Shown: positions 1 to 5,885 of the stretch, one piece after another
How the letters are laid out: each line of letters begins with the position of its first letter
How positions within the stretch are numbered: position 1 is the stretch's first letter
Origin: Nitrospirota bacterium
GTDB lineage: Bacteria > Nitrospirota > Nitrospiria > Nitrospirales > Nitrospiraceae
Direction of reading: 5' to 3'
NCBI GenBank assembly: GCA_016222925.1
Contig: JACRQB010000183.1
Coordinates: forward strand, 1-7,564
DNA length: 7,564 nucleotides
Position numbers and translations under genes: made by a program
Notes under the pieces: generated by a model
What the model was told of the DNA's origin: nothing
The model's input: the letters and a program-made list of their open reading frames with translations, nothing else
Databases searched by the model: none

Positions 1-623
1 AGGCCGCCCACTTCGGCCACGTCGATCTCCTGCATCACGCTCGCTTTAAAGGCTGCCGTGGAATAGGGCCTCACGATGCCGGTTGTACCGAGAATGGAGA
101 TACCCCCTAAGAGGCCGAGACGGGCGTTGGTGGTCTGCTTGGCCATCTCCTCGCCACCCGGCACAGCGATCGTCACGACTGCGCCGGCATAGGGACTGCC
201 GGCAAGTTCTTCTTCGACCATCTCCGTAATGTTCCGCCTCGGAACCGGATTGATCGCAGGACCACCGATCTCCAGTCCTAATCCAGCCTTTGTCACTCGA
301 GCCACACCATGGCCCCCTCTGATCTCAACTCCTGGTTCGGTACTGAGTTCAACTTCGGCAATCAACTCAGCTCCATGCGTGCAATCGGGGTCATCGCCGG
401 CGTCCTTGATGATGCTGCACATCACACGGCTTGCGACGCGCTCGCACCGGGCGAGCACAAACGTGACACGCGACCTATTCGGCAAGGTCGTTTCAATCTC
501 AGACAGCATGACACCCTTCACTAAGCAGCGCGCCGCTGCCTTGGCGGCCGCTGCGGCGCACGCGCCGGTAGTGAACCCGGTGCGCAGCCCCTTTCGTTTG
601 TTCGGTGGGACAGCCTTCTCCAT
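1..623 (-). CDS. cbiD: Cobalt-precorrin-5B (C1)-methyltransferase CbiD, C-terminus cut by window edge
   Basis: CbiD methylates C1 of the corrin ring in the oxygen-independent (cobalt-early) branch of cobalamin synthesis, in the cytoplasm. Only the first 207 residues are visible; the family is usually about 360-380 residues, so the frame runs off the left edge. The N-terminal family signature LRTGFTTGACAAAAAKAA is at residues 13-30. Further family blocks are IKDAGDDPDCTHGAE (72-86), the glycine-rich GHGVARVTKAGLGLEIGGPA followed by INPVPRR (104-130), and RLGLLGGISILGTTGIVRPYS (from 168). The ATG at 623 is the first possible start, because the upstream gene's TGA lies in the same frame one codon earlier (TGA CCG ATG). 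No good Shine-Dalgarno site precedes it, so translation probably depends on coupling to the upstream gene. It is the fifth and last visible gene of the operon led by cbiX. Confidence 0.95.
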   Translation of the reverse strand, partial: MEKAVPPNKRKGLRTGFTTGACAAAAAKAAARCLVKGVMLSEIETTLPNRSRVTFVLARCERVASRVMCSIIKDAGDDPDCTHGAELIAEVELSTEPGVEIRGGHGVARVTKAGLGLEIGGPAINPVPRRNITEMVEEELAGSPYAGAVVTIAVPGGEEMAKQTTNARLGLLGGISILGTTGIVRPYSTAAFKASVMQEIDVAEVGG

Positions 624-626
624 CGG

Positions 627-1007
627 TCATGTCGTTGCACATTCATTCGCCGGATGGCCGAACCGCTCGCGGACTTGCGCCGCACGCTCAGAATTATAGT
701 TTTCGGGTCGAGCCTGGTTCGTTCCTCTGAACGAAACACGACAGATCAGATCCCCTCTGAGTCCAGAAAGCTCAAGTGTCGCATTGCCCTCGGTCGGCTG
801 CGTATAGCGAAGTGTGCAGCCGTTTTCGATCTTGAGGTGCACATGCGTCTGCCCTTCTTCGCCAAGCGTGGTCCACTCAGTTCCTTGCCGCAACGTGAGC
901 AGCCCATGGACTTCGGCAATCGCGTCGGACGAACGGACAATGATGCTCGTCTCCCCAAACCTGAGCGCGGCTTCGAGTGCCAAGAGAATCTGATCTCGGC
1001 TGGTCAT
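627..1007 (-). CDS. Small unrecognised protein (126 aa) in the cobalamin operon
   Basis: I do not recognise this family. The start is the ATG at 1007, which overlaps the stop of the upstream flavin oxidoreductase as ATGA. The frame stays open further upstream, but that extension lies inside the oxidoreductase gene and reads like shadow sequence. The protein has no signal peptide and no membrane segment, so it is probably cytosolic. Residues 1-18 look helical. Residues 20-95 alternate in a beta-rich pattern (SIIVRSSDAIAEVHGLLTL, then THVHLKIENGCTLRYTQ, then NATLELSGLRGDLICRVSFRG). The tail from about 100 is charged and looks helical (SERAAQVRERFG). The THVHLKIENGC stretch (54-64) supplies two histidines and a cysteine that could bind metal, haem or a corrin, which is inference only. 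Position between an FNR-like reductase and CbiD suggests an accessory role in corrin synthesis. Confidence 0.75.
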   Translation of the reverse strand: MTSRDQILLALEAALRFGETSIIVRSSDAIAEVHGLLTLRQGTEWTTLGEEGQTHVHLKIENGCTLRYTQPTEGNATLELSGLRGDLICRVSFRGTNQARPENYNSERAAQVRERFGHPANECATT

Positions 1008-1729
1008 GCGGATTTCTTCGGCATATTGAAGAACGACTCCGCGTTTTCGTTCCCCACAGGGATTCCGGCAACCGCCAGATCGTCGAGCAACAGCTGGTTC
1101 ACGGCGCCATCGCCTGCCATGAAGGCCTGCGCAAACTCGCCGCGCGAGAGTTCCTGGCGGAGAATGGCTCGGACATGAGGAACCCGGTCGAGATGGCCAA
1201 CTTCGGGAACCGCCGCGATTCTCACGTCGCCACATGCCGAGGGAACCTGCCTCCTCACAAATTCATCCGGGAGAAAGTACTCCGCCGAGGCGCGCAACCA
1301 AATGAGCAGCGTCTGGGAAAGCGCCGATGCGAAGCAGGTGGCATTGAGGAAGCCAAGCGCAGCGGTGATCCCAGTGTCCGTCGCAAGAATGAGCGTGCGG
1401 CCCGATTCCCCCTTTCGCGGAAACAACTTGCCCCAGGGGCCACTAAAGGAGATAGCCGCGCCCGCTGAGAGACCGTGGATGAACCCGGAACCCGGTCCAT
1501 TGGGAATACGCTTTACGGCAAGCTGAAAACGACGTTGCTCCGCATCGTTCGTAATGAATGAATAGGCTCGCTTGATGGCCTTACCACTCGGCAAGGTAAG
1601 CCGACTGTCGAGAATGAGGTACTGTCCACCGACAAACCCCAAGGGCTCAGTCGCGCATAGATCGAGCAGCAAGGTATCAGGCCCCAACCGCTCGGTGCTC
1701 ATCACTCGGGCACTCTTTGCAATAGCCAT
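1004..1729 (-). CDS. FNR-like FAD/NAD(P)H oxidoreductase in cobalamin operon
   Basis: This is a 241-aa soluble protein with the ferredoxin-NADP reductase fold. An N-terminal flavin-binding barrel spans about residues 1-105, with the flavin motif RAYS at 54-57 and the preceding GGQYLIL (34-40). A pyridine-nucleotide-binding domain follows at about 110-225, with TDTGITAALGF (117-127) in the place of the usual GGTGITP loop. Near the C-terminus MAGDGAVNQLL (204-214) replaces the usual CGPxxM block, so the nucleotide site is somewhat divergent. No cluster-binding cysteine motif is visible, so it probably carries FAD only. The start ATG is 2 nt after the stop of the DUF3209-type gene, with GGAG just upstream, and its stop overlaps the next start (ATGA). 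Established knowledge: cobalt must be reduced to Co(I) before adenosylation. From context I infer a reductase feeding the corrin pathway or the ferredoxin domain of CbiX; the true electron acceptor is unknown. Confidence 0.85.
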   Translation of the reverse strand: MAIAKSARVMSTERLGPDTLLLDLCATEPLGFVGGQYLILDSRLTLPSGKAIKRAYSFITNDAEQRRFQLAVKRIPNGPGSGFIHGLSAGAAISFSGPWGKLFPRKGESGRTLILATDTGITAALGFLNATCFASALSQTLLIWLRASAEYFLPDEFVRRQVPSACGDVRIAAVPEVGHLDRVPHVRAILRQELSRGEFAQAFMAGDGAVNQLLLDDLAVAGIPVGNENAESFFNMPKKSA

Positions 1730-1731
1730 CG

Positions 1732-2106
1732 CTACTCCGACGGATAGATCTCGTGGACGAAGTCGTGCATCTCATCTAAGTCGCGGTAGAGATGCGTGAG
1801 TCCCTCGATCTGATGCGCCAGGTCAAGGTCGACCTTCTTCGTGAGCACTACCAGCGTGCGCAGATAGGGCAGCTTCGGATCGTCTGAACGAGTGGCGGAC
1901 ACACGCTGTTCAAGCGCAGCCACCGCAGTCTCATAAAATTGCTTGAGCGTAGCCAGATCCTTTGCCCCGCACATGGAGCGAATCGGCCCCGGTTGATCGG
2001 CCCCGGCGCCCAGCTCAGCAAGCTCATGTTGCCGCTCAGCTTCGTTCCTCACCCCCAACACTTCCATCAAGCCCAACCGAAGCCCTGCGATTTCATGACA
2101 CGCCAT
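1732..2106 (-). CDS. DUF3209-type small protein, cobalamin-cluster associated
   Basis: This 124-aa protein resembles the DUF3209 family, short proteins of unknown function that I recall next to cobaltochelatase genes in cobalamin clusters. The recognition rests on the N-terminal pattern MACHEIAGLRLGLMEVLG and on ERQHELAELG (24-33). The ATG at 2106 was chosen because a strong Shine-Dalgarno site (GGAGG) sits 8 nt upstream and the conserved start follows directly; the longer open frame upstream lies inside cbiX. The sequence looks almost entirely helical, without a signal peptide or membrane segment. It is rich in possible metal ligands: Cys3-His4-Glu5, His27, Cys46, His98, His105, His114 and His118. 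A metal-binding or cobalt-handling helper for the neighbouring chelatase is a reasonable inference, but no function is established by the sequence. It lies 13 nt downstream of cbiX and 2 nt upstream of the oxidoreductase. Confidence 0.8.
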   Translation of the reverse strand: MACHEIAGLRLGLMEVLGVRNEAERQHELAELGAGADQPGPIRSMCGAKDLATLKQFYETAVAALEQRVSATRSDDPKLPYLRTLVVLTKKVDLDLAHQIEGLTHLYRDLDEMHDFVHEIYPSE

Positions 2107-2119
2107 CGTGAATCCTCCG

Positions 2120-3301
2120 TTACTGCATGATATTGTCGACCAGGCGACTGACGAGCCGATCGCCAAGCAAATGCTCCTCGACCAACTCCGTCGCATCCGT
2201 TTCTTTCACGCCGCGGTACCAAATACCGTCGGGATACACCGCGACCGTCGGCCCCTCTCCACAACGACCCATGCAGGAAGTCTTCGTCACGCGAATATCT
2301 TTCTCGCGGCCGGTTTGTTTCAGCAGACGCCGCAATGTCGTGATCAACGCAATGCTGCCGGCGTCCGCACAGTCGGCGTTGCCGCAGACCAACACATGTT
2401 TGGCAAGCGGACGATGGGCATGCGCATGCGGCATGGCCTGCGCATGGGTAAATCCATGGCGCAAACTCCAGAGCAAGGCATTGAGACCACCGACATTCTG
2501 TGTCACGCCGGACACCGGGACACGATATTGACAGGTATCGCAGGGGAGCGGTCGTTCCCCGTCCGTCGCTTCGGTCAAACGCTCATCCAGCAACTTCAGC
2601 AGACGATCGTCGGCTCCCAAGTGAGGTGCAAGTTCAGTCTTGATCCAGGGATACCGAGCCTGAAACGACACGGCTTGTTCCCGAATCGTGGATATCAGCC
2701 GTCCACCGAAGAGAAAGTATGGAACGACCACGATTCGTTCAGGACGGGCGCGCGCGACCCATTCTACCGTCTCCTCAAACAAGGGCTTCGCGACACCAAT
2801 GAAACAAGGCACCACCCATCCGATCTCGCGGCCTTCGGCAATGAGGCGGACAACTTTGCAAAAGTCACCGTTCGCGTCCGGGTCGCTTGAACCACGGCCC
2901 ACGACCACGACGGCGGTCTTCGAGGCCTCGCGGGCGCCTTTCAGCGCCGCCCGTGCCCGCTCAAAGGCCAACTCCACGAGATTGGGATGGACGCCCAAGG
3001 CATTGGTCACGGTAAAACGAACATTGGGGAACTCCTGCCGTACCTGCGAAAGCGCAAGAGGAATATCGTTCTTCACATGCCCGGCAGCAAAGAGAAACAA
3101 CGGCAGCACGACCACGCAATCCACCCGCTGAGCCAAACTGCGGAGAGCGGTGACTAAGGATGGACGGGCCAGCTCCACATAGCCGTGTGCGACATCGATA
3201 TCAAGGCGCGCCGCGCGATAGGCAGCGACCAACCCCTCGAATTCAGCATTCGCGCCGGGGTCGCGGCTCCCGTGGCCGACCATGAGCAGCCCTGTGCTCA
3301 T
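2120..3301 (-). CDS. cbiX: Sirohydrochlorin cobaltochelatase CbiX fused to a His-rich linker and a [2Fe-2S] ferredoxin domain
   Basis: CbiX inserts Co(II) into sirohydrochlorin, the first committed step of cobalt-early cobalamin synthesis. The 393-aa protein starts just before the N-terminal chelatase motif VGHGSRDPGAN (residues 8-18). His10 and His75 (AAGHVKND) match the metal-binding histidines of the family. A second CbiX repeat at about 129-245 is degenerate: VVGRGSSDPDANGDF has Arg where the catalytic His would be, and LFGGRLIS has Gly at the second position. Residues 254-260 (CDTCQYR) begin a linker that leads into a His-rich stretch, 282-296, with five histidines. Residues 301-380 resemble a thioredoxin-fold [2Fe-2S] ferredoxin with Cys306, Cys311, Cys343 and Cys347 (VCGNADC and SCMGRCGEG). 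Long CbiX proteins with a His-rich segment and an Fe-S centre are known, for example in Bacillus megaterium. It is first in the five-gene operon and lies downstream of a cobalamin riboswitch. Confidence 0.95.
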   Translation of the reverse strand: MSTGLLMVGHGSRDPGANAEFEGLVAAYRAARLDIDVAHGYVELARPSLVTALRSLAQRVDCVVVLPLFLFAAGHVKNDIPLALSQVRQEFPNVRFTVTNALGVHPNLVELAFERARAALKGAREASKTAVVVVGRGSSDPDANGDFCKVVRLIAEGREIGWVVPCFIGVAKPLFEETVEWVARARPERIVVVPYFLFGGRLISTIREQAVSFQARYPWIKTELAPHLGADDRLLKLLDERLTEATDGERPLPCDTCQYRVPVSGVTQNVGGLNALLWSLRHGFTHAQAMPHAHAHRPLAKHVLVCGNADCADAGSIALITTLRRLLKQTGREKDIRVTKTSCMGRCGEGPTVAVYPDGIWYRGVKETDATELVEEHLLGDRLVSRLVDNIMQ

Positions 3302-3384
3302 GCCGATTGTCCCGAATTGTGTGATATGGAAAGGGCAATATTGTTGGGATCAGTCGCCCGCTGATCCCATAACGCCGAGGGCAT
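3298..3384 (-). CDS. Possible 28-codon leader ORF coupled to cbiX
   Basis: An ATG at 3384 opens a 28-codon frame (MPSALWDQRATDPNN... ending GQSA) whose TGA overlaps the cbiX ATG as ATGA. A full GGAGG sits exactly 7 nt upstream, an ideal Shine-Dalgarno spacing, whereas cbiX itself has only a weak GGGA about 9 nt upstream. The GGAGG is also the 3' arm of the riboswitch terminator and the spacer is the T7 tract, so this ORF exists only in read-through transcripts. The peptide matches no family I know and has no signal or membrane segment. Translation and coupling to cbiX are inference. The GGAGG could simply be part of the terminator, with the ATG there by chance. Confidence 0.35.
   Translation of the reverse strand: MPSALWDQRATDPNNIALSISHNSGQSA
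3345..3369. repeat. Perfect 9-bp inverted repeat in the cbiX leader
   Basis: TGGGATCAG and CTGATCCCA form a perfect 9-bp inverted repeat around a 7-nt loop. It lies between the riboswitch terminator and the cbiX start, inside the possible leader ORF. No T-tract follows on the minus strand, so it is not an intrinsic terminator for this operon. It may be an mRNA hairpin that affects translation or stability, or a protein-binding palindrome. Confidence 0.6.
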
Positions 3385-3419
3385 AAAAAAACCTCCGTTC
3401 CCATGCGTGGAACAAGAGG
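3385..3419 (-). terminator. Riboswitch-controlled intrinsic terminator upstream of cbiX
   Basis: On the minus strand CCTCTTGTTCC pairs with GGAACGGAGG, with one bulge and one G-U pair, around a short loop, and seven T residues follow immediately. This is a classic rho-independent terminator. It lies between the cobalamin aptamer and the cbiX start, where a transcription-off riboswitch would place it. The 5' arm can pair instead with upstream sequence (see the antiterminator), so its formation is probably conditional on B12. Confidence 0.85.
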
Positions 3420-3468
3420 TCACATGCCAAATCAGGCAGGAGAGCTCCTCCGTTACCACGCGGAGAAA
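3405..3468 (-). promoter_or_regulatory. Antiterminator and anti-antiterminator of the cbiX riboswitch
   Basis: In the transcript GCGUGGUAAC (3461-3452) can pair with GUUCCACGC (3413-3405), giving 9 bp with one bulged U. That uses up the upper 5' arm of the terminator (3413-3409), so the two structures exclude each other. The first arm can also be locked in a local hairpin, UUUCUCCG (3468-3461) with CGGAGGAG (3452-3445). The three structures fit attenuation logic in which B12 binding favours the local hairpin and the terminator. The pairings were read by eye; energies were not computed. Confidence 0.6.
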
Positions 3469-3482
3469 CAGTTATGTGGCCA

Positions 3483-3660
3483 CCTCGGATAGGTCTCCTG
3501 GCTCATGGGTTCAGAAGGCTTGGCCTTCACCGCGTCCCCCGGCCTTCCCCAACACGTTCGTTGAGTGGCTTACATCGGGGTCGCTTCCCACTTACAGTGG
3601 CGGGACCGCGCCGGTTTTTCACCGGACTTCCCTGTTATGCCCTTTCAGGCATCCGAGAGG
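3483..3660 (-). promoter_or_regulatory. Cobalamin riboswitch aptamer upstream of the cbiX operon
   Basis: This RNA element binds a cobalamin and lowers expression of the downstream genes when the vitamin is plentiful. The minus strand carries the conserved blocks in order: AACAGGGAAGTCCGGTG, then GCGGTCCCGCCACTGTAAG (the B12-box core, 3592-3610 region), AAGCCACTC, GGGGAAGGCCG, and GAGCCAGGAGACC near the 3' end (3491-3502 region). The ends were set by P1 pairing of TCGGAT near 3660-3651 with ATCCGAGG at 3490-3483. It lies between a promoter and a U-tract terminator, with cbiX beyond, and so should control the whole CbiX-to-CbiD operon. Confidence 0.93.
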
Positions 3661-3682
3661 CTATTTCAGTTCTGTCGTGCGC

Positions 3683-3711
3683 TACATACCGTAGTGGGAC
3701 TACGCTGTCAA
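3683..3711 (-). promoter_or_regulatory. Predicted sigma-70 type promoter for the cbiX operon
   Basis: A perfect -35 hexamer TTGACA (3711-3706) is followed, after exactly 17 bp, by TATGTA (3688-3683) as a weak -10. Transcription would start near 3676, about 15 nt before the riboswitch aptamer, a sensible layout. AT-rich sequence lies just upstream. The -10 matches consensus in only its first three positions, so the call is moderate. The interval 3712-3843, up to the btuB stop, holds no gene and no convincing terminator that I can see. Confidence 0.5.
3690..3704. promoter_or_regulatory. Palindrome within the promoter spacer, possible operator
   Basis: CGTAGT and ACTACG form a perfect 6-bp inverted repeat separated by CCC, lying wholly between the predicted -35 and -10 hexamers. 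A protein bound there would directly affect polymerase. No regulator is encoded in the window, and the short length means chance is possible. Confidence 0.35.
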
Positions 3712-3843
3712 TCTTAAATAACGGCGTACAAGACAACTTTTGCTTCGACGATCAAAAGAAATCGGTGCTGTTCTTAAGAGACTCGTCGATGAAAACATCT
3801 CGCGCCTCACCGTGATACGGTACGTAGAGTGTGCCATGCGACG

Positions 3844-5854
3844 TTAGATCGGCAGATCGTAATTAATCCGTACACCGCCGAAGATTGAGCGAATCGGCGT
3901 GCCGAAAAACAGGGTCTCTTCGTATTTCTCATTGAAGATGTTGTCCAGACGGAGATAGGCCTGCATGTACTTCGTCACGTCATAGCTCGCGGACAAATTC
4001 CAGACCACAAACGATGGAGTCGGATTACCATTCCCTACATTGCCGAACCGTTCGCCGACATAACGCCCCTCCAGATTGGCTCGCAAACTTTCTATAGGTT
4101 GATAACTGAGGACTGTCGAAATTTGATGGAGCGGCCACTTGGGAAGACGCGAATCCGATCCACTGCTGATATCCCGCGTCGCTGCATACGTATACTGGAT
4201 GTGCAGGTCCAAACTCTTAATCCAAGGGCCATCACGATAAAGTTTCAACTTGGTGCTCACTTCCACACCTTCCGCTTTGGCTAACCCGACGTTCTGCGCA
4301 CAAAATCCAAACGAGCCAGGAGCCGTACACTCAGCTGGATCAAACACCGACAAAATCAGATTTCGGTAGCGGGTCCAAAAGTAGCCGACGCTGATGCTCC
4401 CTCGATCATTGGGCAATGCCTGTTCGATGGCCACATCGAGCGCTTGGCTCTTTTCAGGTTTTAAATTTGGGTTGCCGAATCCAGGGAAAAATAGTTCATT
4501 GATCGTCGGAGCTCGAAATCCCGTCGCATAACTGCCTCGTAGTTTCGTACCAGTTTCCCGATGGAGATATCCTCCTGTGACTCGGTAGGTGGTGGCGCTG
4601 CCAAACGCATTATACTCATCCTGTCGGATACCTGCGGTTCCAAATACTCGGTCCCAAAGGTTCAGCTGTGCTTCTCCAAACCCTGCATGGCTACTGACGG
4701 ATCTGTTCTCGAATACCGTCGTGTTTGTGAGGAGATCGCGATTGTCTCCCCTCTGTTCTCGAAACTGATACCCTGCCGTTACGGATAACGGTTTCCCGAT
4801 TTGAATATTGTGCTGCCATTCGAGTCGATTACTGGTTGTTTCAATCTGAGATCTGAAGGGGAAGCCGATCAGTCCCGTGGTTCCGGTCACAAGATTACGT
4901 TCCACTGTGCCGCCGTCACTTGCAAGATTCTCAGTCGCCCGTGACAAGGTCAGTTTCTGTGACCACCAGGCGGTAATCGGCTGGGCATAGTTTCCTGCAA
5001 AGACGTATTGAGTATTCCTTGATCTGGCACCAAATACATCAGCCGGATCGGACGCGAAGGTCGTGGAATTAAACCCAAAGCCGTCGAAATTCACGATGCC
5101 ATCCAACCAGCGAAAACTAAATTCCAGCCGACCATCCTTCGGTAGGTCCGCTCCCAGCCGAACCGACCCTTGCCAGTTGTGATAGCCATCACGCTCGGCC
5201 GCGCCACGCCGATAGTTGATGGCTGAAAAGCCAGCCGTATCCAAACGCGTGATCGATCCAGAAAAATCAATGGGGCCTTTCTTACCGGACAGGCTGCCTC
5301 CTTCTCGAATGGTGTTAAACGATCCATACTCGACAAAGCCGGAGATGTTGGGTTTCTCTCGTCCACGCTTTGTTGTGATATTGATCACCCCGCCCATCGC
5401 ATCTGATCCCCAGAGCATGCTCTGGCTCCCACGCAAGATTTCGATCCGTTCGATGTTATCCGACGTCAAGTTGGCGAAGTCGTAACTTCCGTCCGTGGCA
5501 CTGTTGACGATCGCGCCATCAATCAAGACAAGCGTCTGCTGTGGCGTTCCTCCACGCATTCGTACCGAGTCCTCCGCTTTGAAAAACAGCCAGCCCCGAT
5601 GCCCATCGAAGCGCTTCTGCGACGGTTCTTATTTTTCGCTGCTGCAGGTCTTCACCGGTAATCACTTCCACGGCGCTGGTGACTTGCTTGGCGGGGATTT
5701 CGGTCTTGGTTGCACTGATGACGACATCCGGAGCTTGGAGCTCCGGTTGGTCGGCCATAGCAACTTCTTGAGCCGATGTGGGAGAGACCCACGCGAAGGT
5801 CCATAGAACAAGGGCCCACACATAAAACACACGAGGAACAAAAAACCGCGACAT
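3844..5854 (-). pseudogene. btuB: BtuB-like TonB-dependent cobalamin receptor, interrupted by one frameshift
   Basis: This outer-membrane receptor would bind B12 or other corrinoids and import them using TonB energy. The ATG at 5854 has a strong Shine-Dalgarno GGGAGG 5 nt upstream. Residues 1-28 form a signal peptide (hydrophobic core, cleavage likely after PTSA). A TonB-box-like PDVVISATK is at 42-50, and the plug domain follows (EVITGEDLQQRKIRTVAEAL). After FQSGGLGTNA (91-100) the frame breaks: the original frame ends after 111 residues, while the rest continues in another frame from SVRMRGGTPQQTLVLIDG through the beta barrel to LDNIFNEKYEETLFFGTPIR and NYDLPI. Adding one 14-bp repeat copy restores a single 674-residue product with the usual plug sequence. 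The rest of the frame is open and well kept, so the break is recent, phase-variable or an assembly error. The BtuB assignment rests on the cobalamin riboswitch directly upstream and the B12 operon downstream. Confidence 0.88.
5555..5568 (-). repeat. Single remaining copy of an inferred 14-bp direct repeat at the btuB frameshift
   Basis: The minus-strand 14-mer TCGGTACGAATGCG is read in one frame as the end of GLGTNA, and in the other as SVRM plus the first two bases of the next R codon. Both readings are what the plug domain should contain in succession. Two tandem copies would give GLGTNASVRMRGG in one frame, so loss of one copy explains the frameshift exactly. The second copy is inferred, not seen. 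Confidence 0.6.
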
Positions 5855-5859
5855 GAAAA

Positions 5860-5879
5860 CCTCCCTTTGACTCGAAGGG
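5860..5879 (-). promoter_or_regulatory. Shine-Dalgarno-sequestering hairpin of the btuB riboswitch
   Basis: CCCTT (5879-5875) pairs with AAGGG (5867-5863) around a 7-nt loop, and the second arm is part of the btuB ribosome-binding site AGGGAGG (5866-5860). No long T-tract follows. This fits a translational output in which B12 binding leaves the ribosome-binding site paired. The five-pair stem was judged by eye. Confidence 0.5.
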
Positions 5880-5885
5880 TGTCTA

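Noticed and set aside
229..1468. Several plus-strand open frames opposite cbiD, the 126-aa protein and the oxidoreductase
   Set aside because: They have low-complexity, Arg/Ser/Pro-rich composition typical of antisense shadows, while the minus-strand genes are supported by motifs and tight spacing.
2107..2196. Longer start for the DUF3209-type protein at 2196
   Set aside because: It would overlap 77 nt of cbiX, and the GGAGG 8 nt before the ATG at 2106 fixes the start.
2108..2890. Long plus-strand open frame of 260 codons opposite cbiX
   Set aside because: It is a complementary-strand shadow of a well-conserved cbiX, has no recognisable domain and no supporting start site.
3345..3369. The 9-bp inverted repeat as an intrinsic terminator
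   Set aside because: No T-tract follows it on the minus strand, and on the plus strand there is no gene for it to terminate.
3407..3815. Plus-strand open frames of 95 and 113 codons over the cbiX leader
   Set aside because: They cover the riboswitch, terminator and promoter read in the wrong direction; the RNA structure explains the conservation of this stretch.
3809..3821. ACCGT-GAT-ACGGT hairpin just after the btuB stop as a terminator
   Set aside because: The stem has only 5 bp and is not followed by T residues, so it could be chance.
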